Notes: generated by a model from the letters alone, not told the origin. Counted from the first letter of the stretch, positions 24,701-34,001 are shown. The stretch is DNA of 51,407 nucleotides from Bdellovibrionales bacterium RIFOXYC1_FULL_37_79 (GCA_001770015.1 MEQB01000020.1:1-51407); one strand, 5' to 3'. Program-made: numbers and translations.

Positions 24701-25959
24701 TCAACGTTACCTACGGGTTTAGTACCAAAAATATTGGGAGTGGTGTTTGGTACACTGTAAGTGGCGTTGATCGTTATCAAAGCCGGAGGAACAACGTTTG
24801 CCGTGATTAACGAGGTGGCGGTGACTGCCAATGGACTGGAAATATGATTATCGTTGTAATCGATGGAAAGAATTTCGTTATGGATTCCCAAATCGCTTGA
24901 TACAAAAGAAAATTCTATAGAGCAAAAATCACCGGGGTCTAAAGAGTCATCACAATTTCCACCTAAACCTGGGTATCCAGCAGTACCCGTAAAAGTTAAA
25001 CCACCAGAGATATTGGTAAGAGACATGATGGTATTAATTGAAGCCACTACGGAGTTATTAATAATATCTACAGTTTTTATGATATTGTAATTTTGTGGGA
25101 TATTCCCCAGGTTGATTGTGCCGGGACCTAGTAAAATCAAGTCAGCTCTTTCATCTACCACATCCAGTGTGAATTGAAGTTGTCGGGTGGCTGTTTCGCT
25201 CCCGTTGTAAAACGGAAAGGGGATTTCGAGATTGGATTGTCCCTCCACCGAAGTGTGTTGGGATACTACAAAAACACAAAGAGCGGAAGGAGCTAAAGTG
25301 AGACCGCAATCACCGGTGTCTCCGGGAAATAAACCGCCAGAATAAGCCAGATCGCCCGGTAAAACTGGTATGTCGAGCAAAGTGATGGTTCGACCACCGT
25401 TGTTCGCCATAGTGATGATTTCTTCTTGAACGTTGCCAAGGGCAAGCCGGGGAAAACGGATGGAATTGGTATTATTGGAGACTGCTTCAGGCAGTGTTCC
25501 AAAATATCCTTGCGCAATAATTAATGATCCTGGATTAGAGATATCAGCATTAATACTAAAGGATTGGGTTTTATCGGTGATGCCATCATTGTAGTTGATC
25601 ACCAAGTTAGTAGAGAGTATTTGCTGTTCTTCCGAATATAATGCGATCGTAATATTACATGATTGTCCTGGGAGAAGTGAACTTCCGCAAGTTCCATTAG
25701 TACCTGGATAGGTTCCTCCTTGATAGGCCAGTGAACCAGCGATACCTGAAATTATTAATGACGTTAAAGGAAATCCCCCAAGATTATTTAAGGTGATGGT
25801 TTTTTCATGAAAAGTTCCCGGGAGAACCGAGCCAAAGGAAGGACTTGGATTGAAAGAAACATTTAAGATACCATTATTAGCATCGAGCTTAGTAATGACA
25901 TTTTGCTCGTTGCAAGAGCAAAGTAAAATAATCCATATAATAAAACACAAAAACTTCAT
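21793..25959 (-). CDS. Giant surface lipoprotein with repeated Ig-like modules and C-terminal FGE-like domain
   Basis: 1388 aa. Lipobox LCSC (Cys16). From ~30 to ~1000 there are about nine ~105-aa modules of the choice-of-anchor-D/Ig-like type, each with a 'L-x-N-x-G' and a Cys pair (for example CGSSLLPGQSC, CDDSLDPGDFC). An FN3-like domain (~1000-1090) follows. The last ~290 aa resemble the formylglycine-generating-enzyme (sulfatase-modifying-factor) fold: YVDRYELS, IYDMVGNLWEW, GVRSGGGV and KTGARCSF. The catalytic Cys pair of real FGEs is not evident, so this is more likely a binding domain of the C-lectin type. It is the second gene of a two-gene unit, 28 bp after its larger paralogue. Confidence 0.85.
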   Translation of the reverse strand: MKFLCFIIWIILLCSCNEQNVITKLDANNGILNVSFNPSPSFGSVLPGTFHEKTITLNNLGGFPLTSLIISGIAGSLAYQGGTYPGTNGTCGSSLLPGQSCNITIALYSEEQQILSTNLVINYNDGITDKTQSFSINADISNPGSLIIAQGYFGTLPEAVSNNTNSIRFPRLALGNVQEEIITMANNGGRTITLLDIPVLPGDLAYSGGLFPGDTGDCGLTLAPSALCVFVVSQHTSVEGQSNLEIPFPFYNGSETATRQLQFTLDVVDERADLILLGPGTINLGNIPQNYNIIKTVDIINNSVVASINTIMSLTNISGGLTFTGTAGYPGLGGNCDDSLDPGDFCSIEFSFVSSDLGIHNEILSIDYNDNHISSPLAVTATSLITANVVPPALITINATYSVPNTTPNIFGTKPVGNVETRVLSLENSGGYKAKSIAVELINNPSGVFALQAGGNCGVTVTSLNPTGRCTVKIKVQSDLIGNFNADLKISYDDGLGDGIANTSSIFPLSVSYVDVSNLRFLPSSNIDFGEVLFGLPSTNVTVTLNNQSAGTATDISLDMTNLITSDFDFISTTCTATLSGNSSCEYIFQITPTVLGIRFTGLTLNYNDLLGSSIRNLTLRATSRNPSDLFITDLGNNNLNSIDFQDTPVGKTYTLPIRITNPSSNITARNVIPTISNPHFSVIDFDPDSCSSFSNFDVYQADICDIEIAFTPSAPGNYSATLSLTYNNGLGIVVEDYPVLGEGVNSGLLEISGITRFGIHNFGNGVTNNTTSFYLTLENTGTATVSAYSATGLGGRFTWGASDCVGVDIPPGGTCQQEIFFNPVATGDHRSWYGYDYFTSLSTKQFSFEIVAYGISPADIFVNFATGPNSYNFGDVPFLLTRVLSITLSNVGAASANNFSVALNQGALTSYNYFTNCIQGGSLASGNFCQINVTYSPEDQTTHSASVSINYNGYGNETLPIIINISGRGVDPIANFAGWYEIFSVTDDSTGTIRLKWDAMIPASAGVVVDGYKVYQRIGSPLPTTLASMAPYEVASINGIQFSDRIYTVNNVPPDTSYHFAIRPTYLGRIIDSTDKAANLNIITPPLHMALVHPYAVNKNVCQLMGLATDANHQLGCAYTGRGSTDGYYIFDRLLYVDRYELSLNAFGEPQNLPGQTPTEYMYQFMANDDCNNVVLSFDGNFLTKRLLRRSEFAAAAAWPANLITADIEARETGNATNYCKVAQDNPSSTGTSTDCVSRYGIYDMVGNLWEWNTDQINGTIGWTTPLDPSNDEIYGIILGTSGMFPNYVVNLPCYSVAMGFVISYGSGSVCTDGLKASDYPNLFSNDYFWTPISAELKGVRSGGGVGTNGNFYARKAGRWIADFSTSLTTSVSKTGARCSFSLPFEE

Positions 25960-25987
25960 TCAACGTCCCTTGCGCACTTTTTAGAAA

Positions 25988-28900
25988 TTATGGAACACTG
26001 AAAACACATCTGATTCCCACTTTATTGCCGGTGTAAGACCACTTAGGTCTGGTGTTATAAACACCTCCTTCGTCACCACCCATTTGCCAAGAACTCTCTC
26101 TTAAATAACCAGATCCCCCAACGGTAAGCTGGCGAGTAGATCCATCGGTGTATGCACTAAATACATCCGGAAGATAGTGGTAATTGAAAGGGCTATAATT
26201 ATCTTGTTCAGCAACTCTTACCAGAACACCAGGGCTTCCATCCCTGCTGGTGTCTTGGAAGTTCCAGCTATAATCTCTTGAGTTGATGGCAAACATATAA
26301 TTCATCCAATCGGGTAAATTATTATAACCGTTTAAGTTGTTATTGTTTGGCGGGGCTTGATAATCGTAACAACCGCTGGCGACCCCCCATTCAGCATTAA
26401 TACATGCAAATTTTAACCCGGCTAGTGGATTATAAAACTGGCTGGTTTGCTCAGCGAGAAATCCAAAAGAATCAGCTAAAAGATTATGCTTCCCATAGAA
26501 ATCTGTTGAAGTAGGAAGATATCCATCCTCAGTAGATAGTTTGCTGGTATGTTGCCAGTATTTTTTTATTTCTTCAGGAGTTTTGTTAATGTCTAGCATC
26601 CAACCGCTTCCTGAATTAATAAACCAATCATCGGTCATTTCAACTTCATTTCCAACAAAGTCTTGTAATCCAAATTTAGAAAAACATAAATGACTAGAAT
26701 GTTCGGTATTATTTGAATATGATCCGGTACGAAGCAAATGAGCTGCGTAATTAACAGGATCATTGCGGGTGGGATAATTATTTTTGGTGATATCAGTCGG
26801 TCCACCACTAACGGCCAAATCTTGATAAGGAACCGGATTATATTGAGCACCCTTGTCTCCGTCAGCAGTATTACAACCGTATTTGTCTTTTCCACTTCCT
26901 GTTAGATTTCGTCTGAGAGTGATATCAATGAGATCAAGTGGCGCTGCCTGTTCATGCCAATCACCCATGACAATATATTCCTGTCTGGAACCCAGGCGGC
27001 CAATGTAGTTGTTTCCATTAATGTTGATGGTTCGGTTGTTACAGTAGGCTTTTGCCTTTTCGTAGGTAGCAATGCGAGCGGGAGGGAGATAAGCCTGATT
27101 ACTAAAAATCTGATTTGAAATGTTGGTAAATTGGCTTATGGAAAAAGCGGGGTTGTCCAGATATGTCCAGGCCGTACTTGCTATCCCGTCAGCGGAAGTG
27201 TTTACCCAGATATCCGCCCGATCAAAATAGGCATCGTAATAATAAGTAGCATGATACTCGTTGACGTGTCCTAGTTCATAAAAGATGGTGTTGGCGTAAG
27301 CTTCATAGCGGTATGATAAATATTCTGCCACACAGTTATATGGTCCACCGTCGCTGCCATCAATGTCACAGGCATTCAATCCAATTTTTGCGCCAACTTC
27401 AAAGCGATCGACTAGAAAACTTTTACCAATATCGAAAACAAAATTGCCAGTGGTTTCATCCCTGGTGCTACCAACTCCGTTGTATTCACATTGATAATTT
27501 TTAGCAATATCGTAGTTTTTATTAGTAGGCGTGTTAAAGAGTGCACCTCGTGCCCCTCTGACTTGATAGGCGGTAAGGGAATTGGCATCATAATTTATTA
27601 CTCTATCAAAAGCGGCATCAGGAAATGCATGCTTGCCGTGATGAATATTTCTATCAATTTTTCTACATTGATGCTTGTTAAACATGTATCTATGAATAAA
27701 TGCCATATTAGGGGGGGGAACGATTACACTTAAAATAGCATTGGAACTATTAATGGCGTTTTCGGTAGCATCAGTACTGGCGAAAACCAGATCAACACCG
27801 TTAACCTTAAGTACTACTTGATAGTAATATTTGCGTGAGTGAGCAGGAATATTTTCATCTAAAAAGTTATATAAATATACATTTTCAATCAAAGGAACTG
27901 TTCCAATGATAGTAGCTCCACTCATATCAGCATTGAGAGATCGATTAACTACATACTCAGCGGTCGAACCAGAACCAATAAGGGAGTTCGCATAAACTCC
28001 ACTTAATTGAGAAAATTTAAAATCAAACCAGCTTAAAAAAACGGTACCTTCGGTATCGGGAGCGGAAGGGTCTTCTTCCATATACCAACCTTGCAAAGGA
28101 TCAATATCACTGGCGGCACCACTGCCAAGATAAGTTAGAGAATTTCTGGTAACATTACTTAGCTTCTCTTTTATTTTATTACCGTTATCGAGTCCATTGG
28201 TTTTTGGTCCTAACGCCATGATGTGTTCCCAACCCTCATGCACCACTTCTGGCTTGGAAGTTCTACATCTTCTTAGTACGCTTGGCCTAACAAAGAAAGG
28301 TATTCCAGGCCCCGCTCCATCAGCGTCATAATAAGTTTCCATAGCAAAAATATAGGTGGTATCAGGGTCGAGACCGTTTACGGTAAATGGGTTGGCAGAA
28401 ACTGCACCAGCAAAAAGAGGCGGAGTTAAAGACGGGGTTGCTAGAGGATCATAATCAAACTCTATTCTGGTGAAACCTGATCCTTCTCCCTTACCTTGGG
28501 CGACGATAGAGGTTGCGGCTTCGGCAACTGCATAATCCATTTCGGTTTCGTTCTCATCAATTTTATAATACAAACGGAACTGGCTATAGGTTCCCTCTGT
28601 TGGTACCAACCAGCTTACATTAAAACTACTGGAAGTGTTGGCACAATTACCGGCGCTTGGTCCCACAAAATTTGGCGCTTGATAATAAAAGTCTTTACAA
28701 ACAACTCTTCTGTCAGCAGTGGCCATCTCACGTCCCACGCCTCCTGGACCGTTAAAGTCTCCTTCTTTTGGAGCCACTACAAAGCAAAAACGATTCGGGT
28801 TATTGACATCAACTCCGGCGTTTACGTCTCTTACTGCAGCACTTACTAAAGTTGGGTCAGTTAGATCATTAACTGGATCAATATAAGGATCGTCGCTCAT

Positions 28901-30385
28901 AACATCGTTGGTATTTGTCAATTGACGGATAATGGTTCCGCTATTGTCGGTCTGATAGATAACGTATTCATCATAAACACCATTAGCGGTATCTGGTAGA
29001 GACCAATTGAGTTTGAGCCTGTCTAGGGCCCCACCAATAGTCTGAATGGATGTCACACCATTAAACGGACTAATTGGCGGAGTGGTCATTTTTTGAATTG
29101 AGTTGGCAGTTCCCGCTACTTCAGGTGATCCAGAAACACCACAGTTATTGATAGCGACAACATAGAAGTAGTAGTTAGTGTGTTTTTGTAAACCGTTAAT
29201 AGTAAATGACTCGGGATTGTTAGGTATTTCGTTGAGATTAATTGTTCCTCTTGGAACGTCGGAATCGATATCCAGCGGGAGAGCGCTACTTTTTGCGTAA
29301 TATTGGTATTTATCACACCCAGTACAAGCAGTGTAGCGGACTACGGCGCTGTTATATCCGTTGGTGTTTTTTGGAATCTCGACACTGGTTATTCCGCCAA
29401 AGTTGATATTGTTGATTTGCGGAGTGGTATAAGTAACGATGTGAACATTAGTCTCCATATTCATTCTAGCAGTTGAACTTATAACGTTCGTTGAAGATCT
29501 GACTGCAAAATGGTACTGAACACCAGAATTTAAGCCGGTCAGCTCGAAGTACGAAGCATTTATATTGTTAACGGTGGTAGCAGGAACAGCGGTAGGGTCA
29601 TTGAGTTTTTCAAGTAGTGCCTCCTGGCTGGTGGCATAATAGATCGAGTAAGAGTAGGGTGCATATTCGTTTAATTCATCAATAGCAGCATCATAAGTGG
29701 CGTTGTTATCGTTGAAGGTGGTAAAATTAATCCTTCCATCCTGGTAGAGGGTGAAATTTTCTGCCTTGAGAGTATTGAATCTTTCAATTTCAGATCTTAG
29801 CTCTGGAGATTTATTGGCTATACGCCAGGTTATCTTGGCACCGTTGTAGAGATTACATCCGGAAAGTGGAAGAATTGCTAAAATCCCATCGAATTCTGGA
29901 TAAAACTCATTGTGACTGCAAACTCTAAAGAAAGTTGCACCGCTATGGGATTCGCTTTCATCAGCTTTTGCAGCAATAATATTGTAAGTACCGCAATCAC
30001 CGCGACCGTTTGTAGGTACTGCGACAACGTATTGACCATCGGGGTTTAATGTTAGATTGGTATCCACAAATGAAGCAATGGGGGTATTGCCTCCATCGCG
30101 CATAACCTTGTACATAAATCCAACTTCTACGCCGCCTTCTCCGCCATTGGAGTTACCCTCGCCCCCGCCGATTAATTCAGCTGGTTTGAAGGTTAAATTT
30201 ATTCGTGCATCACTTATTGCCTGGGCCTCTGTTAATCCCTCAAAGGTGAAAGTAGGCGTCTGGTTAAGTGTTCCATCTCCTACGGCCAAATTTTCTTTGT
30301 TTTCTTTAATGGCACCAACGCAACCAAACAGCGAGAGAATAAAGACAGCAGTGATTGAGCGGATAAGGATTTTATTCTTCTTCAT
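25988..30385 (-). CDS. Giant surface lipoprotein with FN3-like repeats and C-terminal FGE-like domain
   Basis: 1465 aa. Lipobox LFGC (Cys22). The middle consists of about six FN3-like modules (signatures such as VQYHFAVRSS, NYYFYVVAIN, TTYIFAMETYY and KYYYQVVLKV). The C-terminal ~500 aa share with the downstream protein the pattern MAFIHRYMFNKHQC…CEYNGVGST…FLVDRFEVG and then an FGE-like end (FGLQDFVGNEVEM, GYLRESSW, VGIRCVFSVP). The usual GN[VL]WEW is altered to GNEVEM, so catalysis is unlikely. It is first gene of the unit and is divergent from the motor genes across a 425-bp region. I infer a surface adhesin or recognition role. Confidence 0.85.
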   Translation of the reverse strand: MKKNKILIRSITAVFILSLFGCVGAIKENKENLAVGDGTLNQTPTFTFEGLTEAQAISDARINLTFKPAELIGGGEGNSNGGEGGVEVGFMYKVMRDGGNTPIASFVDTNLTLNPDGQYVVAVPTNGRGDCGTYNIIAAKADESESHSGATFFRVCSHNEFYPEFDGILAILPLSGCNLYNGAKITWRIANKSPELRSEIERFNTLKAENFTLYQDGRINFTTFNDNNATYDAAIDELNEYAPYSYSIYYATSQEALLEKLNDPTAVPATTVNNINASYFELTGLNSGVQYHFAVRSSTNVISSTARMNMETNVHIVTYTTPQINNINFGGITSVEIPKNTNGYNSAVVRYTACTGCDKYQYYAKSSALPLDIDSDVPRGTINLNEIPNNPESFTINGLQKHTNYYFYVVAINNCGVSGSPEVAGTANSIQKMTTPPISPFNGVTSIQTIGGALDRLKLNWSLPDTANGVYDEYVIYQTDNSGTIIRQLTNTNDVMSDDPYIDPVNDLTDPTLVSAAVRDVNAGVDVNNPNRFCFVVAPKEGDFNGPGGVGREMATADRRVVCKDFYYQAPNFVGPSAGNCANTSSSFNVSWLVPTEGTYSQFRLYYKIDENETEMDYAVAEAATSIVAQGKGEGSGFTRIEFDYDPLATPSLTPPLFAGAVSANPFTVNGLDPDTTYIFAMETYYDADGAGPGIPFFVRPSVLRRCRTSKPEVVHEGWEHIMALGPKTNGLDNGNKIKEKLSNVTRNSLTYLGSGAASDIDPLQGWYMEEDPSAPDTEGTVFLSWFDFKFSQLSGVYANSLIGSGSTAEYVVNRSLNADMSGATIIGTVPLIENVYLYNFLDENIPAHSRKYYYQVVLKVNGVDLVFASTDATENAINSSNAILSVIVPPPNMAFIHRYMFNKHQCRKIDRNIHHGKHAFPDAAFDRVINYDANSLTAYQVRGARGALFNTPTNKNYDIAKNYQCEYNGVGSTRDETTGNFVFDIGKSFLVDRFEVGAKIGLNACDIDGSDGGPYNCVAEYLSYRYEAYANTIFYELGHVNEYHATYYYDAYFDRADIWVNTSADGIASTAWTYLDNPAFSISQFTNISNQIFSNQAYLPPARIATYEKAKAYCNNRTININGNNYIGRLGSRQEYIVMGDWHEQAAPLDLIDITLRRNLTGSGKDKYGCNTADGDKGAQYNPVPYQDLAVSGGPTDITKNNYPTRNDPVNYAAHLLRTGSYSNNTEHSSHLCFSKFGLQDFVGNEVEMTDDWFINSGSGWMLDINKTPEEIKKYWQHTSKLSTEDGYLPTSTDFYGKHNLLADSFGFLAEQTSQFYNPLAGLKFACINAEWGVASGCYDYQAPPNNNNLNGYNNLPDWMNYMFAINSRDYSWNFQDTSRDGSPGVLVRVAEQDNYSPFNYHYLPDVFSAYTDGSTRQLTVGGSGYLRESSWQMGGDEGGVYNTRPKWSYTGNKVGIRCVFSVP

Positions 30386-30757
30386 AAGTCGCTACCTAGG
30401 TTAATGGCTAAAGGTTACTAGTCGGGGTACTCACCAATATTATCATCGGTTTATCGGCTAAATTTCTTGATGAAAACGTTACATACATAACCAGTTGAAA
30501 TTGAAAAGATGAATACTTTTTTAAAGACGTAATATTAATGGATTAAAAATTACGTTAACAAAAACAGCTTAAATCAAATCTTAATAAAAATAATTTAAAA
30601 TCTTAGAAATTATGCCAACTATTTATGACGGTGAAACATCAAAATATAACGATTTAGTGATTAAGGATATTTATGGTTTATGGGGTTATCAAATTTAGGC
30701 ACTTATGATTAAAATACTCAACATTATCTTTCGGTTCAATTTGCCTCATTTTTTTTA
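30386..30757. other. Divergent intergenic region between giant lipoproteins and motor genes
   Basis: There is no supported ORF. The region is AT-rich and must hold the promoter of the leftward lipoprotein unit, which I cannot place with confidence, and on the right the sigma-28-like site described separately. No repeat or RNA gene was seen. Confidence 0.5.
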
Positions 30758-30784
30758 TCAAGTTTAATTAGTTTCGCCCGAGAA
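30758..30784 (+). promoter_or_regulatory. Sigma-28 (FliA)-like promoter upstream of the motor genes
   Basis: TCAAGTTT (30758-30765), 11 bases, then CCCGAGAA (30777-30784). The flagellar sigma-28 consensus is TAAAGTTT/TCAAGTTT, 11 bases, GCCGATAA. The -35 matches fully and the -10 at six of eight. The expected transcription start is about 20 bases before the ATG at 30811. Confidence 0.5.
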
Positions 30785-30810
30785 GTTTTGGAGAACGGAC
30801 GGTTGGATAT

Positions 30811-31779
30811 ATGATTGGTAAAATTATTCTAATATTTCTAGTTGCTGCGACTATGTGTTCGTGTTCCTTGGTAGGGGAGCGAGTGCCGAATGCGGAGTAT
30901 AGTATTTTTACTTCGGTGTCTGGAGCTAACGTTTATCGGGCTGATGGCAAGGTGGTTGGTCAGACACCGCTAATGCTTAAATGGGAAGATGTTGCTGATG
31001 TGGTTGACGGAAAGTTTGTATCATTCTTGGTGGAAAAACCGGGGTATTTTACCAGGGTAGTATTTTTCGATGCAACAGACAGTGTAAATCTTAAAATTGA
31101 TCTGGATGTAGATCGGGAATATAAAAATAAAAGACACGAATTAGCACTTCAGCAATTGAAAGATTTGCAAGAACAAAACGCAATTTTAGTGGAGCAAAAA
31201 AATTATTTAAAAGAATCGGTCGATCAATTTAAAAAAGATCAGAATAAGTATATTGAGAATATGGAAAAAATGAGCCTTGAATTGAAAGGAAGAGAGGAAA
31301 AATTGCATTTAATGCAAGTGGATCAAGCCTCAAGAGTTCCTGCAAGTGTTGGTCCGGTGTCAGACGTAACTTATAACGACCAACGAAGTCAGACAAGGGA
31401 CGCAGATTTACAAATTTTGGAATATAAACTGAAAGAATGTACTGCTCAAAAAAATAATAAATCTAACAGCGTGAAGATAACTGCAAAATATTTTCCACCT
31501 CCCAAAACTAATGCCATTATTAGGGAATTATTGACTGCCCAGTTTTTAATAATCAGTAAAAAATTTGATCAAGCAAAAAAGATAATTCTTGATTTGGAAA
31601 CTAAAAATCCAGAAGTTTCTTCTCTTTATACATTGCTAGCCTATGTGGAAATGCAAAATGGGAGCATTGATCGGGCTAAAAAATATGTTAAAAAATCGCT
31701 GGCGATTGATGGAAAAGACAGCATGGCCATGAGGATGAGGGAAATGATTTCATTAATTGAAAAAAAGGCGACTAAATAA
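30811..31779 (+). CDS. PEGA-TPR lipoprotein 1 of the motor locus
   Basis: 322 aa. Signal peptide ending MCSCS (lipidation at Cys16 or Cys18). Residues ~28-105 form a PEGA domain (SIFTSVSGANVYRADGKVVGQTPLMLKW, with the G-x-T-P-L turn, and VEKPGYFTRVVFF). A coiled coil at ~110-175 could span the periplasm. TPR-like helices occupy ~232-315 (FLIISKKFDQAKKIILDLETKNPEVSSLYTLLAY...GSIDRAKKYVKKSLAID). PEGA domains bind envelope components or partners and TPRs bind proteins, so a periplasmic connector is a natural role. Its TAA overlaps the next ATG by one base (TAATG), so it is coupled to the FliF/FliG-like protein. A shorter version lies at 37349. Confidence 0.85.
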   Translation: MIGKIILIFLVAATMCSCSLVGERVPNAEYSIFTSVSGANVYRADGKVVGQTPLMLKWEDVADVVDGKFVSFLVEKPGYFTRVVFFDATDSVNLKIDLDVDREYKNKRHELALQQLKDLQEQNAILVEQKNYLKESVDQFKKDQNKYIENMEKMSLELKGREEKLHLMQVDQASRVPASVGPVSDVTYNDQRSQTRDADLQILEYKLKECTAQKNNKSNSVKITAKYFPPPKTNAIIRELLTAQFLIISKKFDQAKKIILDLETKNPEVSSLYTLLAYVEMQNGSIDRAKKYVKKSLAIDGKDSMAMRMREMISLIEKKATK

Positions 31780-33395
31780 TGAAAGCTCTATTTGTTCTTT
31801 GGTGGGTGTGTTTAGGGATCAAGGTTGGTTTTGCCGGGTATACGAGTGATGTACAATCCGAAAAAGAAATTTCTCTCCTTGAACTTCAACTTCAATCAAG
31901 AATTAATCAAGTAATCAGGATAGTTTTTGAGGATTTAAATTTTTATGCCTCTGTAACCGTTAAACTGGATGAAAGAAAGTCGGCGGTGGAAAAAAATTTA
32001 GAGAATAACGAACTTGATTATCTTCCTCTTGTCATCAAAGATCAGGTAGATAGTGATAAAAATTTTTTAAAAATTGACGGGTATGATATCAGGATAGTAT
32101 CAGCTACTAATTATTCGAGTGAAATAAAAAATCAAATCAAGCAATTAATTGAAGGTGAATTCAAGGGAAAAAAATATAATGTGAGTTTTATTTACGTTGG
32201 AGCCAATGGTTTGGTGAGCAAAATTCGAAGTGTTTTCAGAAGTGTTTTGGTTGATAATCTTGGTAATTGGTTAATGTTTATACTGACGGCTGGGCTTGGT
32301 TTTTTTGGATATCAACTTTATAAAAGAAGAACATGGTTAACCCAGACTCACCTGAATGTTCTCGCTCATTCTAACGTGGATGAATTGGTTAAATTTATCA
32401 GGTCAGAGATCTCTAAAAATAAGAATATATTGAAAGTTCTGGTTAAGGAGGAGCGAAGCGATCTTCTAGGATTAAAAACCCTGATGCCTTATTTACAAAT
32501 TCAGTTTGTACCAGAAGATATCTTTATGAAATCGACACTTATACGAATGGAGCAGGAGAAAGGATTTTATACCGCTTTGGAATTTGACAACTGGCTAAAA
32601 GGGTTTTCTGAAAGAATATCAGCAAAACTTATCAAGGAAGGTAACGGGCCAATGACTAAAAAACTAGATGAAACCGTTTTGGCTGGTCTCAAAAATGTTC
32701 ATACTGATATTTTGGTTAAAACCTTGAAGGAAATAAATGATGTTTCAACCTATGCGGTAGTTTTTCATTATCTTGATGAAGTGATGATAAAAAAACTATC
32801 TTCAAAATTTGATAGGCCGTTTTGGGCAGAATTATCACCTAAAGATCTCTATGAACTTAATCACGAACATATTATAAAAAATGTCATTAATAGATCAAAA
32901 AAATTCGTCGGGATCGATGTGGTGAAAGTAACTGACGAAAAAACCAGATCAACAGATGAGATGATTGCTCAGGTATTTGCTACCTACGGTAAAAACGTGA
33001 CTTTAAATGAAACTTCACCAGATACTCTGGATCAATCTTTAAATATGTTTGCCGAGAAACTTGAGACTGATACATCTGAAGCTCAAGTGATCAATTTCTG
33101 CAAACCAGATTGGACCAAGGAAGGTATTACTAAACTGCCAGCTAACTACCTAACCAGAAAATTTGAATTCAAAACAGCGGAAGAGATTGCATCTTTACTT
33201 GTCAGTTTGCCCAAAAGCACCAGATATTTTATAATCTCTCATATACCTCAAGATAAAGTGAATACAATTATGATGATTCTTGAGTCAATTACCGAGGATG
33301 GGAAATCTCAAGAGGCACTTGACTGCTTTTTAAAGGAGATTGCGTCTGATTACCATGAGGGGTTATTTCAGTTAAATGAGAAAAAAGCTGCTTAG
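31779..33395 (+). CDS. FliF/FliG-like membrane protein 1
   Basis: 538 aa. Signal peptide 1-19. The periplasmic part 20-155 has LQSRINQVIRIVFEDLNFYASVTVKLDE and IRIVSATNYSSEIKNQIKQLIEGEF…VSFIYV, which resemble the last FliF periplasmic module (a strand, a helix, then 'v-x-V-x-x-x-F'). A single TM lies at ~161-180. The long cytoplasmic part 185-538 consists of helical bundles that recall FliG (KNVHTDILVKTLKEINDVSTYAVVFHYLDEVMIKKL; TAEEIASLLVSLPKSTRYFIISHIPQDKVNTIMMIL). It has the same layout as the 650-aa protein at 37981, and both directly follow a PEGA-TPR lipoprotein. The FliG resemblance is weaker than for the second protein. It is probably an inner-membrane ring or force-receiving component. 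Confidence 0.65.
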   Translation: MKALFVLWWVCLGIKVGFAGYTSDVQSEKEISLLELQLQSRINQVIRIVFEDLNFYASVTVKLDERKSAVEKNLENNELDYLPLVIKDQVDSDKNFLKIDGYDIRIVSATNYSSEIKNQIKQLIEGEFKGKKYNVSFIYVGANGLVSKIRSVFRSVLVDNLGNWLMFILTAGLGFFGYQLYKRRTWLTQTHLNVLAHSNVDELVKFIRSEISKNKNILKVLVKEERSDLLGLKTLMPYLQIQFVPEDIFMKSTLIRMEQEKGFYTALEFDNWLKGFSERISAKLIKEGNGPMTKKLDETVLAGLKNVHTDILVKTLKEINDVSTYAVVFHYLDEVMIKKLSSKFDRPFWAELSPKDLYELNHEHIIKNVINRSKKFVGIDVVKVTDEKTRSTDEMIAQVFATYGKNVTLNETSPDTLDQSLNMFAEKLETDTSEAQVINFCKPDWTKEGITKLPANYLTRKFEFKTAEEIASLLVSLPKSTRYFIISHIPQDKVNTIMMILESITEDGKSQEALDCFLKEIASDYHEGLFQLNEKKAA

Positions 33396-33999
33396 AAAAA
33401 ATTTTGTCTGGTTGTTTATCCTTGGGTTAAGTTTCGATGCTTATGCAGTGGTCACTTATAAGGATCAGCTTGGTATATCGCTTGGTATGATCAATGCTGG
33501 CTTTTCGCAAAATTCTGGCGCCTTTGATGAGACCAAAGGGGTTTCCAGTGGATCAGTAGCCGTTATTTCATTGGATTTTAATTATGAGTTTTTCACTTCC
33601 CGGAGAACCTCCTATTCTTTTAGAGCGACCGGTTCCGGTATTGCTGGTGAAGTTAGCAAATATTATGCGGTAAGCGGTGGTCGAAAATATTATTTTGGTG
33701 CTGATGGGGTAAGTGCAGTTTTTGTTGATCAAAACATCAAGGTAATTACCAATCCGGTATTTAGATACTATGCTGGCTGGAGTCTGGGTTTTTTTAGTAT
33801 GGTGTATGAACCCAAAAAAGAAGTTCGCAGCGATTTGGGTATTGAAATCGGGGGAAATGGCGGGATCTTATACATGGCCAATAATTCAACATCATATAAA
33901 GGTGAACTAAGTGTTTTACGAGGCGTGGGGGTGGAAACTACCAGTTTTATTATTCAAATTTTTGCAGGTGCTACCTTTTATATCAATTCTCTTTTTTAA
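33376..33999 (+). CDS. Small outer-membrane beta-barrel protein
   Basis: 207 aa. Signal peptide MRKKLLRKNFVWLFILGLSFDAYA, then alternating polar/hydrophobic strands with many Tyr/Phe/Gly (for example SVAVISLDFNYEFF, YSFRATGSG, YYAGWSLGFFSMVYEP), ending in a strand with terminal Phe (TFYINSLF), the classic BAM signal. The length suits an 8-strand barrel. The start overlaps the preceding gene by 20 bp, so it belongs to the same operon as lipoprotein 1 and FliF/FliG-like protein 1. It is probably the outer-membrane part of the same machine. Confidence 0.75.
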   Translation: MRKKLLRKNFVWLFILGLSFDAYAVVTYKDQLGISLGMINAGFSQNSGAFDETKGVSSGSVAVISLDFNYEFFTSRRTSYSFRATGSGIAGEVSKYYAVSGGRKYYFGADGVSAVFVDQNIKVITNPVFRYYAGWSLGFFSMVYEPKKEVRSDLGIEIGGNGGILYMANNSTSYKGELSVLRGVGVETTSFIIQIFAGATFYINSLF

Positions 34000-34001
34000 T
34001 A

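Noticed and set aside
22119-28849. Long open frames on both strands inside the giant lipoprotein genes
   Set aside because: They are shadows of the two long genes: no ribosome-binding sites, no domains, and compositions expected from antisense or shifted reading.
21793-30385. Diversity-generating retroelement targets
   Set aside because: The FGE/C-lectin-type ends fit such targets, but no reverse transcriptase, template repeat or Avd-like gene is present.
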